Source: Spirosoma lacussanchae
GTDB lineage: Bacteria > Bacteroidota > Bacteroidia > Cytophagales > Spirosomataceae
Length of the DNA: 64,000 bases
Assembly (NCBI RefSeq): GCF_005870035.1
Contig: NZ_SWJG01000003.1
Span: 248,001-312,000 of the forward strand
Direction of reading: 5' to 3'
Shown: positions 37,977 through 47,336 of the stretch, piece after piece
Position numbering within the stretch: position 1 is the first letter of the stretch
Layout: every line of letters starts with the position of its first letter
Position numbers and translations under genes: made by a program
The notes under the pieces: model-generated
The model's database searches: none
What the model was told of the DNA's origin: nothing
Seen by the model: the letters and a program-made list of their open reading frames with translations, nothing else

Positions 37977-38025
37977 AACGCATCGGCCGCGTACCTACAA
38001 CTGTATAGTACGCGGCCGATGCGTT
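37977..38025. terminator. Bidirectional terminator between convergent genes
   Basis: A perfect 17-bp stem (AACGCATCGGCCGCGTA at 37977-37993 with TACGCGGCCGATGCGTT at 38009-38025) and a 15-nt loop. It lies between the lipoprotein gene on the left and the minus-strand secreted-protein gene on the right. Confidence 0.75.
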
Positions 38026-38041
38026 GGCGCAAACGGCTACT

Positions 38042-40522
38042 CTAGCGGTACTGGAGCAGGGTGGTTGCTTGGCAGGCTTTATCAGCTTTGAACCGGACCC
38101 ACCGAGCCTGGAAATCGGCCGGAAATTTATAATCGACGGTTTGGCCGGGCGCCACAGTAAACGACTTGTACGGCATCCAGACCCCGGTGCCGACCGGATC
38201 GGCTTCGACCGTGATCGTTACGGGCTGGGTCGCTTTGTGGGAGAGCTGCAGGCTGCGCTGGTCATAAAAACCAATCAGGTACGGATCGGAGGCTTCGTCG
38301 GCTTTTACGGATGCGTTCTTCCAGGGCCCACCCTGTCCGGTGGGTTTGCCCAGTTGCCAGAGATCATCAATGGCCCCCGCCCAAACGGCCGCTTTCTTAT
38401 CGTCCGAGACGATGATGTGCGGATTTTTGCCGGCCGCTTTCAGGTCGATGCCCGTCATAACGAGCAGGCCCCGGTACGAAGCATAATCGTTGATGCGCAG
38501 GGTATGCGACGCCACCGGCCGCATCTTGGCGTAGCCGTCGGCATTTTCGGCGGGTAATTCGTAAAAGGTGCCGTGGCAGTTGAGCAGGTCGCGCTCGGTC
38601 GATACTTCCCGGCAGATGCGGAGGGCCGCCTGGTTGGTCAGGGGCGTATAGGCCGCATGACCCAGGGGAAGCCGCCAGCGACGGCCTTTGTCATCAACGA
38701 TCAGCACGCTCGACTCATCGATCGTCACTACCTGCTTCGGAATGGCGAATTTATCCTTGATCACGTCCAGAACCCCGGCGTCTTCTTTCCGAACGAGCTG
38801 CATACTGGCATTCAGTTCATAATAGCCGACATCGGTAGCCTGCCCACCCTCGTATGACAGAGCAGCCAGGCCCAGCGCCCGCCGGTTGTTACCCAGACCG
38901 TACATCAAACCGCCCGACGTACTGGCGCTGGATACGGAGCTGAGTCCCGAAAACAGCGCCCTGGGAGCGGTATTGCGGGTATCGGTTGCCGAGTACGTAA
39001 ACTGTGCCGACAGCGTGGTGGCTTTGTCGGATCGGACCCGTATCCATTCGCCGGGGGCGTCGGTACCAAAGGCGGTGTAGGCCGACTGGCGGGCACCAAC
39101 AGTAACGGTTTGCAGGGGTGTCCAGGTACCCTGACCGGTTTTGTCGACCTCGAAGGTGATCTGTATCGGCTGGGCGCCGGTATTCTGGACCCAGGCCGAG
39201 CGGTTGGCCCAGCCTGCAAACAGAAACGGTTCCGACGGTTCGTTGGCCTTGACGGATTCGTTCAGCCAGACAGCGCCTTCGGCCGTAGCGGGGCCGAGCT
39301 GATCGGGCAGGGTCAGGGGCGTAAACCAGAGGTTGGAGTTCGACTGGCCGGGGCCTTCGAGGTTGCCTTTGGTCTTCCGCTTGTTCAGGAACTCTTTCTG
39401 GGCCGAATCGTCGCAGCCGAACACCAGCTGATCGTTCCAGCGGGCGTAGTCGCCGATGACTTTCAGATACGCCGAACGCGGTCTGATGCCGGCCGTGCTG
39501 GTAGCGCTAAATGTACCCGGAAACCGCCAGAACATGCCGTGCATGGTCATCAGATAGTCGGGTTGAGCGGCCGTGCCGACATCGCGGATGCGGGGCCATT
39601 CGGTGTTCCAGCCGTGGGCGCCGTCGTAGGCATGGCTGGCTTTGGGAAGACGAAAAAAATGCCATCCGATCTGGCTGTCCCGTACGCCCAGCAACACCGA
39701 CTTATGGTCCCAGCCGGTAGCCCAGATGGGGTCGGTAGCGGGGTTTTTGTTGCCGTAAAGACCCCCGGGGCCCGTTACCTCAACGAACTGATTCCGGCGG
39801 ACAACGGTCCAGTCTTTACCGTTCCACTCCGAAAGCGAGCCGGCATCTACGTCGAACTGGGCCAGCGCTTTGGGACCCGGCTCGCCGTTGTTCGAGTAGA
39901 CCAGTACACCCTGGCCCGAGTAGGCACCCTTGCCATGGGCGCCGGGCAGGAGGTTGTTTCGCAGGTTATTCGACTCGTCCGACTCTTTTTTGGTCTTCAG
40001 GTTTCCGTCTTCGTACAGCAGGGTTGGCGTCAGGGTGTTTACGTCTACTTCGTAAAAGCCTTCTTCCATGGTGGCGTAGTAGATCTTGTCTTTCGGGTCG
40101 GTCAGGTGGCGGGCATTACCGGTATGGCGTCCCGGCATGGCGCTGTAGGGAATAACCCGAACGTGGGCTTTGCTGTCTATGGCATACGGGCCAATAAAAA
40201 GTTGATTACTCTCGGGGTGGATCATCCGGTTGGCGGGGGTTCCGCCGATACTTTCTGACCGCACAATCTGCTTCCGGTCGGGGGTTATTTCGTAGAGTTT
40301 GTCCGACGAGCCGAACGGTAGGTGCGGGCCGTAGGTAATTACCCAGAGCCGGCCTGCCCAGGGAACAACGGCTCCTGTTCCGCACTCGCCTTCGTTGTTA
40401 TACATGGCCAGCTGGGGGTAGATGCCGCTGAATGAAGGCTGTTTTTTGGGCTGTGCCAGCGATACGCCCGGGCGCATCAGCAGCCATCCAGCCAGGCAGG
40501 CCGAAAGAATATACTGTTTCAT
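38042..40522 (-). CDS. Secreted 826-residue protein of unknown function in a SusCD locus
   Basis: 826 residues with a signal peptide (cut near SLAQ). Residues about 30-400 look like an irregular beta-propeller (AGRLWVITYGPHLPFG, SDKLYEITPDRKQIV, KIYYATMEEGFYEVD). Two similar C-terminal beta-sandwich-like modules occur at about 410-512 and 728-826. Each has a SVKA.E.S.P start, a Q/T-rich ITFEVD or ITVEAD strand, a GTW.P or GVWMP turn and a WIRVRSDKA or WVRFKADKA end. No catalytic motif of a known CAZyme or peptidase was seen. It is the third gene of an apparent susC-susD operon (38 bp after susD), so it should bind or process whatever that pair imports. Confidence 0.8.
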   Translation of the reverse strand: MKQYILSACLAGWLLMRPGVSLAQPKKQPSFSGIYPQLAMYNNEGECGTGAVVPWAGRLWVITYGPHLPFGSSDKLYEITPDRKQIVRSESIGGTPANRMIHPESNQLFIGPYAIDSKAHVRVIPYSAMPGRHTGNARHLTDPKDKIYYATMEEGFYEVDVNTLTPTLLYEDGNLKTKKESDESNNLRNNLLPGAHGKGAYSGQGVLVYSNNGEPGPKALAQFDVDAGSLSEWNGKDWTVVRRNQFVEVTGPGGLYGNKNPATDPIWATGWDHKSVLLGVRDSQIGWHFFRLPKASHAYDGAHGWNTEWPRIRDVGTAAQPDYLMTMHGMFWRFPGTFSATSTAGIRPRSAYLKVIGDYARWNDQLVFGCDDSAQKEFLNKRKTKGNLEGPGQSNSNLWFTPLTLPDQLGPATAEGAVWLNESVKANEPSEPFLFAGWANRSAWVQNTGAQPIQITFEVDKTGQGTWTPLQTVTVGARQSAYTAFGTDAPGEWIRVRSDKATTLSAQFTYSATDTRNTAPRALFSGLSSVSSASTSGGLMYGLGNNRRALGLAALSYEGGQATDVGYYELNASMQLVRKEDAGVLDVIKDKFAIPKQVVTIDESSVLIVDDKGRRWRLPLGHAAYTPLTNQAALRICREVSTERDLLNCHGTFYELPAENADGYAKMRPVASHTLRINDYASYRGLLVMTGIDLKAAGKNPHIIVSDDKKAAVWAGAIDDLWQLGKPTGQGGPWKNASVKADEASDPYLIGFYDQRSLQLSHKATQPVTITVEADPVGTGVWMPYKSFTVAPGQTVDYKFPADFQARWVRFKADKACQATTLLQYR

Positions 40523-40560
40523 TGAAAAATAAGTTGAGAATGAGCGTTTGATAACGGGAG

Positions 40561-42045
40561 CTACTCCCAGCCCGCGTTCTGAGTTAGCCGGGGGTTGGCC
40601 TGGATCTCTTCCAGCGGAATGGGATAGTAGCGGTGCTTGGGCTGGGGTGTCCGGGTGGGGTAGACGTCGTTGACAGCTTTGGGTATCACGGTCAGGAAGG
40701 TATTGGTCCGGGTCAGATCAAACCAGCGGTCGGCCTCGGCAAACAACTCCCAGGAGCGCTCCTGTAACACGGCGGCAACGAAGGCGTCCTTACTCAGGCC
40801 CGGCGTCAGGTCGGGCAGCCCCGCCCGCCGACGAACGGTGTTGATATATCCGTAGGCCAGGGCGGTGGCACCGTTCTGACGGGCTTCGGCTTCGGCCGCC
40901 ACCAGGTATACATCGGCCAGACGGATAATCGGGAAGTTGCAGTTGTTGGCTTCGCCTATTGAGTTGGGGTCGCGGTATTTGCGAATCAGTACTCCTTTGG
41001 GCGTAACCGGAGTAATATCGCGCTGCGGCACCAGTTTGCCCGATACGTCGCGGTAGGTCGTATCCAGCAGCTGACGCCGTTTGTCGGTGGGCGAAAACGA
41101 GTTGAAGAACGATTGGTACGCAAACCAGGAGCCGAACGATACTTTGGCATAATCGGGACCGGAGCTGTTGCGGGGGCCGGCAATACCCATCACGGTGAGC
41201 CAGCGGCTGGGGGTTACCCGATCGGCCTCAACGGCCCACATGTTCTCGATCCGGGCTGCGTCTTCCTTGTCTACGTCGAACACGTCCAGCACGTTCGGCA
41301 GGAGCGCGTACTTGCCCGAGTTGATGGTGGCCTGCGCCAGCTGCAGGGCTTTGGGCCAGTCTTCGTTGTACAGCGCTACCTTGGCATACAGCCCCTGAAT
41401 GGCTTCTTTGGAGGGCCGCCCTTTGACCAGGCTGGCCGAATACGACGGCAAACCGGCAATGGCCTGGTCCAGATCGCTGTAGATCTGTTTGTACACGTCG
41501 GCCCGCGGGCTTTTGGTGACGAGGGCTTCGGTTTCGCTGGTGCTGGGGCGGGTTTTTACCGGTACCTCATTAAAGGTTTTGGTAAGCGTCCAGTGGTACA
41601 GGGCCCGCAGCGCATAGGCTTCGGCCACGATCTCGGTCCGGCGTTGCGGATCCATCTGGATGGTGGGTACCCGATCAATGACCCAGTTGGCGTTCTCGAT
41701 GCCTTTGTAGCTAAACCGCCAGACACCCTGCGGCCCCTCGGTTTCGTGACGCCCCGAATTGCGCTGAGCCGTGTAATAGGGGTCGTACGAAAACAAGGTG
41801 ATAGTGTTGCGGCCCACAACGGCACGCGGGTAGGCCTGGTCGGCGGCAAAATCCGACACCGCCACGAGCGGAAACCCGTAGAGGTTGATCAGCGAGCCCG
41901 CTACCGACGCAATGCCTGCTTCGGCGTCGGAGGCCGTTTTGTAGAAGTTGGTCGTGAAAATGGACGAATACACCGATTCTTCCAGTTTGCTGCACGAGAC
42001 GGTCAGGCCAGACAGGGCCAGCAGCAGTAGCATATGTTTCTTCAT
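40561..42045 (-). CDS. SusD/RagB family nutrient-binding outer-membrane lipoprotein
   Basis: 494 residues from the ATG at 42045 (a TTG two codons earlier is not preferred). The lipobox Cys is residue 18 (SGLTVSC). Helical SusD core: AEAYALRALYHWTLTKTFNEVPV, PSKEAIQGLYAKVALYNEDW, then NFPIIRLADVYLVAAEAEAR, INTVRRRAGL, LQERSWELFAEADRWFDLTR. It closes YPIPLEEIQANPRLTQN. It lies 30 bp after its susC partner and is part of a minus-strand operon with the 826-residue secreted protein. Confidence 0.96.
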   Translation of the reverse strand: MKKHMLLLLALSGLTVSCSKLEESVYSSIFTTNFYKTASDAEAGIASVAGSLINLYGFPLVAVSDFAADQAYPRAVVGRNTITLFSYDPYYTAQRNSGRHETEGPQGVWRFSYKGIENANWVIDRVPTIQMDPQRRTEIVAEAYALRALYHWTLTKTFNEVPVKTRPSTSETEALVTKSPRADVYKQIYSDLDQAIAGLPSYSASLVKGRPSKEAIQGLYAKVALYNEDWPKALQLAQATINSGKYALLPNVLDVFDVDKEDAARIENMWAVEADRVTPSRWLTVMGIAGPRNSSGPDYAKVSFGSWFAYQSFFNSFSPTDKRRQLLDTTYRDVSGKLVPQRDITPVTPKGVLIRKYRDPNSIGEANNCNFPIIRLADVYLVAAEAEARQNGATALAYGYINTVRRRAGLPDLTPGLSKDAFVAAVLQERSWELFAEADRWFDLTRTNTFLTVIPKAVNDVYPTRTPQPKHRYYPIPLEEIQANPRLTQNAGWE

Positions 42046-42075
42046 GGACAATGAATGAACGGGTGAAAAGCTTCG

Positions 42076-45000
42076 TTAAAACGTGACCTGCAACCCGCCC
42101 AGATACGACTTGGCAATGGGGTAGGTACCGTTGTCGATAAACTGGGTGGTGGCGTTGCCGAAGTTGTTTACCTCCGGGTCGAAACCCGTGTAATTGGTGA
42201 GCGTAAAGACGTTGTTGGCGCTGACGTAGAGCCGAATCTGGCTGAAGCCTTTGATCCGGGGCAGCGTGTAGCCGAGCGAGATATTTTTCAGCCGTACAAA
42301 CGAGGCATCTTCTACGTACCGGTCCGAAATAGGCAACCGCCCGCCCTGAAATCCGCTGGCATACTCGGTACTGGGATTCGTTGCCGACCAGCGGTTGGCC
42401 AGACCGGCCAGCACATTCTGCTGACCCAGCGCCGTTTCGAAGGTATACCGGAACAGGTTCATCAGCTTGTTGCCCTGTACGCCCTGCATGAACAGGTTCA
42501 GGTCAAAACCCCGGTACCGGAACGACGACGAGAAACCGAAGATAGCCTTTGGCTGGGCGTTACCGACAATGAGCTGGTCGGCAGCCGTAATGGTGCCATC
42601 GCCGTTGACGTCTTTGACCTTATGACCACCCACCCGGCCGTCGTAGCCCGGCACGATGGTTTCGCCGGTCTGGCTGATACCATCGAAAATATAGGTGCGG
42701 TACAGACCCATGGGGTAACCGACCTTAAGCAGCGCAAACGCCGAGCGGGGCAGCTCGTCCAGAACCCCATCGAGGGCCAGTACCTCGTTTTGGTTGAAGG
42801 TGACGTTGGCCGACGCATCCCACTGAAGTCCCCGGCCCCCACCCGGCAAAATCCGGCCGTTGAGCGCCAGTTCCAGCCCCTTGTTCTGGATCGATCCGAA
42901 GTTGCCGGTCAGCGCCGTGTAACCCGACGACATAGGCAGTACCTTCTCAAACAGCAGGTTATCCGTGCGCTTGTTGTAGTAATCGGCTACCAGCGACAGG
43001 CGGTTGTTGAACAGGCTGACGTCGATGCCGATGTCGACCTGGGTCGAGCGCTCCCATTGCAGGTCGGGGTTCGGAATGGCCGTTGGGTTAATGCCCGTAA
43101 CCGGGTTATGGTTGTAGTTGTAGTTCAGCCCCGAAGCACTTACTGTGGCCAGTGACTTGTAGGGGTCGATGGCGCCGGCGTTGCCGGTAATACCCCAGCT
43201 GCCGCGCAGTTTCAGGTCAGAAACAACCGGCACCGACTTCATGAACGGCTCTTCCACGATGCGCCAGGCCGCGGCAACGGCCGGAAAGAAACCGTACTTG
43301 TTGTTCTCGCCAAATTTGCTGGAGCCATCGGCCCGGGCCGTCAGATCGAGGAAGTATTTGTCCTTATAGCCGTAGTTGATCCGGCCCAGGTACGAGTCGA
43401 GCCGCGATTTGCTCTTGTCGCTGCTGATCCGCTGGGTTACGGCCAGCCCTACGGAGTTGTTGGTCGTGATGTCGTTGGGGAAGTTCTGGGCCGTCTGGTT
43501 ATAGCGTTGGTCTACGTTGGCCTGGGTAGCCAGTACGGCCGTAGCGGTCAGGGTATGATCCTGCGCCAGGCGGGTGCGGTAGGTAAAGATGCTTTCGTGC
43601 AGGAGAGTACGCCCGAAGGAGGTCGTATTGGACGCGTTGCCGCCCCCCGAGGCCAGCTGTGACTGACTCAGCAGCGACAGGGGCGAGTAGAACTCCGCCA
43701 GCGTGTTGCCCAGGTCGACGTTGAAGCTGGGGCGGTAGGTAAACCCTTTGAATAGGGCAACGTCGATATATACATTGGCCAGAATGCGCTGGGTCGTTTG
43801 CCGGTTGATGGGAATGATAAAGTTCAGCGGGTTGGTTACTTCCTGATACTGTCCGTTCATCTGGTCCTGAAACGGGAAAACGCTGCCATCGGGCCGGTAC
43901 GGGGTTAGCGTCGGCGGGGCAGCTACAGCGGCACCGAGCACACCCGCGCGGCTGCTGGTCACGTCAGAACCGGTACCGCCCACGTTGACGCCGTTGTTGA
44001 TCGAGTAGCCGTAATACAGGCTGGTGCCAATCCTGATGCGGTCGGTGAGTCGGTGGTCGAGGTTGGAGCGGAACGAATAACGCGTAAAGCTTGAGTTTTT
44101 GATGATGCCCTGCTGATCGAAGTAATTCAGCGACAGCGCTAGCTGGGTTTTCTGATTGCCGCCCGTGACCGAAAGCTGGTGACTCTGGATGGGCGCCTGC
44201 CGGAAGATCAGATTCTGCCAGTCGGTACCTTCGCCGAGGCTGCCGGGATTGGCGTAGATAGGCCGTTTGTAGACTTCGTTCTCGAGCTGGGCAAACTGCT
44301 GCGCGTTCAGTACGTCGAGGGTTTTGTTGACCTGCTGTACGCCCGCGTAGCCATCGTAGCTGACCCGCGTGGCGCCGTCTTTACCCCGTTTGGTGGTGAT
44401 CAGCACGACGCCGTTGGCCGCCCGGGCGCCGTAAATGGCCGTCGACGATGCGTCTTTCAGTACCTCGATCGACTCAATATCGTTCGGGTTGATCTGCGAG
44501 AGCGGGCTTACGTCGGTAATGCCGCCCGAGTTGGCAATCTGAATTCCGTCAATCACATAGAGGGGCTCGGAGCTGCCGTTGATCGAGTTGGTACCCCGAA
44601 TCCTGACGCTGACGTTACCGCCCGGTGCGCCTGAGTTCTGGGTTATCTGCACGCCCGCCACCCGCGCCTGCAAGCCCTGAGCAACGTTGGCCACGGGCGT
44701 TTGCAGCAGGTCGGCGGCTTTAACCGACGCAATGGCTCCGGTGGTTTCTATTCTCCGCTGGGTACCGTACCCGACGACTACCACTTCTTCCAGTGCTTTG
44801 GTGTCGGGAGCGAGTTGAATGCTAATCGTTGTCTGGCTACCAACGGCAACTTCCTGGCTCAGATAGCCAACAAAACTGATCACCAGCGTGGCCGCTCCGT
44901 CGGGTACTGCCAGCTGAAACATACCTTTGGTGTCGGTTACCGCTCCGCGCTGCGTACCTTTAAGCAGCACACTAACGCCCGGTAGCGTTATTCCTTTTTC

Positions 45001-45222
45001 GTCGCTGATGGTACCCGTAATGATCCGGTCATCGGTCTGTTGCCGACGGGTACTGGCTGATTGGGCGGGTTCCCGGGTTGGGCTGGTATCGATCGGACGG
45101 AGCCCGGTTACGAGATGGGCAGCTTCGCGGGTGGCAGGCGATCCCGCCGGGCGGGCCTGCGCCAGGAGCGGCACCCATAGGCCCAGTGAGACGACGCAGT
45201 ACAGTACACGTTTTTGTCGCAT
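42076..45222 (-). CDS. SusC/RagA family TonB-linked outer-membrane receptor
   Basis: 1048 residues. The signal peptide ends near LLAQA. An unusual low-complexity stretch (about 25-65, rich in A/P/S/T/R) precedes the carboxypeptidase-regulatory-like domain (GTISDEKGITLPGV, ISFVGYLSQEV), EVVVVGYGTQ near 145, the plug (SVRIRGTNS, PLYVIDGIQI, VLKDASSTAIYGARAANG) and the barrel, which ends LGGLQVTF. It has no STN domain. It should act with the susD gene 30 bp downstream. A -7-like TACCTTTG lies on the minus strand at 45298-45291 without a good -33 box, which fits a promoter needing an activator. A divergent membrane-spanning regulator candidate starts 173 bp upstream. Confidence 0.96.
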   Translation of the reverse strand: MRQKRVLYCVVSLGLWVPLLAQARPAGSPATREAAHLVTGLRPIDTSPTREPAQSASTRRQQTDDRIITGTISDEKGITLPGVSVLLKGTQRGAVTDTKGMFQLAVPDGAATLVISFVGYLSQEVAVGSQTTISIQLAPDTKALEEVVVVGYGTQRRIETTGAIASVKAADLLQTPVANVAQGLQARVAGVQITQNSGAPGGNVSVRIRGTNSINGSSEPLYVIDGIQIANSGGITDVSPLSQINPNDIESIEVLKDASSTAIYGARAANGVVLITTKRGKDGATRVSYDGYAGVQQVNKTLDVLNAQQFAQLENEVYKRPIYANPGSLGEGTDWQNLIFRQAPIQSHQLSVTGGNQKTQLALSLNYFDQQGIIKNSSFTRYSFRSNLDHRLTDRIRIGTSLYYGYSINNGVNVGGTGSDVTSSRAGVLGAAVAAPPTLTPYRPDGSVFPFQDQMNGQYQEVTNPLNFIIPINRQTTQRILANVYIDVALFKGFTYRPSFNVDLGNTLAEFYSPLSLLSQSQLASGGGNASNTTSFGRTLLHESIFTYRTRLAQDHTLTATAVLATQANVDQRYNQTAQNFPNDITTNNSVGLAVTQRISSDKSKSRLDSYLGRINYGYKDKYFLDLTARADGSSKFGENNKYGFFPAVAAAWRIVEEPFMKSVPVVSDLKLRGSWGITGNAGAIDPYKSLATVSASGLNYNYNHNPVTGINPTAIPNPDLQWERSTQVDIGIDVSLFNNRLSLVADYYNKRTDNLLFEKVLPMSSGYTALTGNFGSIQNKGLELALNGRILPGGGRGLQWDASANVTFNQNEVLALDGVLDELPRSAFALLKVGYPMGLYRTYIFDGISQTGETIVPGYDGRVGGHKVKDVNGDGTITAADQLIVGNAQPKAIFGFSSSFRYRGFDLNLFMQGVQGNKLMNLFRYTFETALGQQNVLAGLANRWSATNPSTEYASGFQGGRLPISDRYVEDASFVRLKNISLGYTLPRIKGFSQIRLYVSANNVFTLTNYTGFDPEVNNFGNATTQFIDNGTYPIAKSYLGGLQVTF

Positions 45223-45290
45223 AATATTCAGATATTTATAAGTTTCGTACTACTTAGGTCGGCTTAGGGGTTGCAGCAAGTACGAGTATA

Positions 45291-45298
45291 CAAAGGTA
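45291..45298 (-). promoter_or_regulatory. Promoter -7 box candidate for susC (activator-dependent?)
   Basis: TACCTTTG on the minus strand matches TAnnTTTG fully. No TTG or TTTG lies 17-23 nt upstream. The implied leader is about 65 nt. Confidence 0.35.
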
Positions 45299-45395
45299 AA
45301 TTTGCATTATATGGAGAGGGTGGGCTGAGCTTACCCATTTTGTTAGCCGAAATTATGGACAAAATAACTCGCTGATAAACAGATATTTATCCTGT

Positions 45396-46742
45396 ATGAT
45401 TACGGAAAATGGACAACCTGGAAAAGCCAACGCGTTTGCGTTTCTGGAGGTCTGTTGTCGGCGGGTGAGCGAAACCTACGGCAAACCCAACAGCGAGACC
45501 TGGACCAATAGCGACTACGTGAACCTGAGTCATATCCTTTTCAGGCAAACGCACGTACGCATCAGCCCCAATACCCTGAAGCGGATCTTCGGAAAAATCA
45601 AAACCGACGCGCGCTATTACCCGCAGAAAGCCACCCGCGACGCCCTGGCGGCCTACATCGGGCATCCGGACTGGGATCATTTCGTTGACGTACAGGACTG
45701 GGAAGCCCGGCAGATCAGCCGGCGTTCGGTTGAGCTTATACAACCCGAGGCCCCGCCCGAACCGACCAGGCACCTGATACCGGAGGTTGTTCCGAACCGG
45801 AAACCGACGCGCTGGTCGTGGACATGGCTGGCAGGGCTAGGTATCCTCGGAAGCGTGATGGTGCTCTGGTTCGTACGTCCGCGGCCGGTCGCCACCGAGC
45901 CCGCCCGGCTTATCTGCCGGAATCCGCTGGGCGAGAATCCCCATTCGGCGGTTTTTGTGCTCCAGCAAGCGGGGGCTGCCGAGTCGGCTACCTATACGGT
46001 TCTGTTTGGCGACGGCAAACGCGAAACCCTCAACGCCAGCGACAGCCTGCACACCCACTACTATGAGCGGCCGGGGCGCTACTTCGCCGTTCTACAGCAG
46101 GATGGGGTCAATGTCGATACGGCCACTATTTTCCTGAAAACCAAGGGCTGGACGGTAACGGCCAACATGATGCACGACTCCAGCCGGGTATACCCCATCG
46201 AGGTCGATGGCCTGTTTATCAGCGGCAAGCGGAGTGTGAGTGCCCGGCAGGCGGCTCATGCCGGCATCGACACGAACCGCACTTTTTTTATGGAGTTCAT
46301 CAACAGCCACGCTACAGCCATCGACGGCGACAATTTCGAGCTAACCACCTACGTGCAATCGTCGCCCGACCGGGCGGGGGTTCGCTGCTCGCAGGTAGGC
46401 CTTACGGTCTGGGGGGAGTCGTCGCAACACATGTTCGAGGTGATGCGGCCTGGTTGTGCCCACTGGATCAACATTCAGAATTCCGATATTCTGAAAAACG
46501 GACAGCGGGACGATCTGAGCTTTCTGGGCGCCGATCTGCGGTCGGGCGGCTGGCTGACGTTGCGGGTTATCGGTAAAGAAGCCGTGGTTTTTATCAACAA
46601 CCGGGAGGTCTACAAAGCCCGGTATACCAGGCCGCTGCGCCGGGTCTACGGTGTCAAGATTCGGTTTGCCGGTATCGGCACGGTCAATTCGCTGTCTCTG
46701 AAAGACCTGAAGACGGGCGCCGTATTCGACGGCAGTTTTTAG
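45396..46742 (+). CDS. Membrane-spanning regulator candidate with PKD and lectin-like periplasmic domains
   Basis: 448 residues, divergent from a susCD operon. The cytoplasmic N-terminus (about 12-95) has the form found in many Bacteroidota proteins: a short helical domain with LSHILFRQTHVRISPNTLKRIFGKI and AALAAYIGHPDWDHFVD-like helices, which could bind DNA. One transmembrane helix follows (about 140-161). Outside, a PKD-like domain (YTVLFGDGKRETL, HYYERPGRYFAVLQQDG; about 185-245) and a C-terminal beta-rich domain (about 255-448; GDNFELTTYVQSS, WLTLRVIGKEAVVFINNREVY) resemble laminin-G/3-keto-disaccharide-hydrolase folds. The layout suggests a one-component sensor that reads a periplasmic glycan and controls the adjacent susC. 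The regulatory role is inference. The gene ends 8 bp from the convergent DoxX-like gene. Confidence 0.75.
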   Translation: MITENGQPGKANAFAFLEVCCRRVSETYGKPNSETWTNSDYVNLSHILFRQTHVRISPNTLKRIFGKIKTDARYYPQKATRDALAAYIGHPDWDHFVDVQDWEARQISRRSVELIQPEAPPEPTRHLIPEVVPNRKPTRWSWTWLAGLGILGSVMVLWFVRPRPVATEPARLICRNPLGENPHSAVFVLQQAGAAESATYTVLFGDGKRETLNASDSLHTHYYERPGRYFAVLQQDGVNVDTATIFLKTKGWTVTANMMHDSSRVYPIEVDGLFISGKRSVSARQAAHAGIDTNRTFFMEFINSHATAIDGDNFELTTYVQSSPDRAGVRCSQVGLTVWGESSQHMFEVMRPGCAHWINIQNSDILKNGQRDDLSFLGADLRSGGWLTLRVIGKEAVVFINNREVYKARYTRPLRRVYGVKIRFAGIGTVNSLSLKDLKTGAVFDGSF

Positions 46743-46750
46743 CAGAATAC

Positions 46751-47140
46751 CTACTGGTTGTCGGTACTCTTCAGCGCCCAGGCGATCAGCACCGGCTGAA
46801 AAAAGAGCCTGACAAACCGCTTCCGATCGGTATCCAGGCCGAACGCGCTGCGCCGGTTCACATACTGGGATATATTGCCCGGAAAGACAGCCGCAAAAAA
46901 AGCAGCTGCTACCCGGCCTACCGTCTGCTGCTGCTGTTCGTTGGCCAGAATCAGGCTCGTGCCGAGAGCAATTTCGGCCAGTCCTGAATAAATTACGGTA
47001 TCATCTACGGGTAAAGGCACCCAATCCGGCACCTGCGCGCGGAAGTCTTTCCGGGCAAAGGTGAGGTGGCTGATGCCGGCAAAAACCAGATTGCTTCCCA
47101 GCAAAATCCGGCCAATATGTTTCGCGGTGCTCTTTTTCAT
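46751..47140 (-). CDS. DoxX-like small integral membrane protein
   Basis: 129 residues with about four membrane segments (IGRILLGSNLVFAGISHLTF, VIYSGLAEIALGTSLILA, VGRVAAAFFAAVFPGNISQYV, FVRLFFQPVLIAWAL). The arrangement and the SHLTFAR...VPDWVP motif are typical of DoxX-related proteins of uncertain function. The stop lies 8 bp from the convergent regulator gene, with no terminator between. Confidence 0.8.
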   Translation of the reverse strand: MKKSTAKHIGRILLGSNLVFAGISHLTFARKDFRAQVPDWVPLPVDDTVIYSGLAEIALGTSLILANEQQQQTVGRVAAAFFAAVFPGNISQYVNRRSAFGLDTDRKRFVRLFFQPVLIAWALKSTDNQ

Positions 47141-47272
47141 GTGAAGTGTCTGGTTGCTCGGTATGGTATTCTCCGGCGCAAAAATCGTCTGGAATACATT
47201 GTACTAGATACTCCGTTCCGATTCGTTTTGTTTTCAACGAGGAAGTTGACAGGCATAGACCGGTACAGTTCC

Positions 47273-47316
47273 AAAAACAAACCCGACCTGCTCACGAGCC
47301 GATCGGGTTTGTTTTA
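47273..47316 (-). terminator. Hairpin with U-run, probably ends the prfA transcript
   Basis: A 12-bp stem (AAACAAACCCGA at 47275-47286 with TCGGGTTTGTTT at 47303-47314) and a 16-nt loop. On the minus strand it is followed by TTTTTGG. It lies about 350 bp beyond the prfA stop, so repeat cluster B would be transcribed. Confidence 0.55.
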
Positions 47317-47336
47317 TAAAATCGGGATGTTTACCA

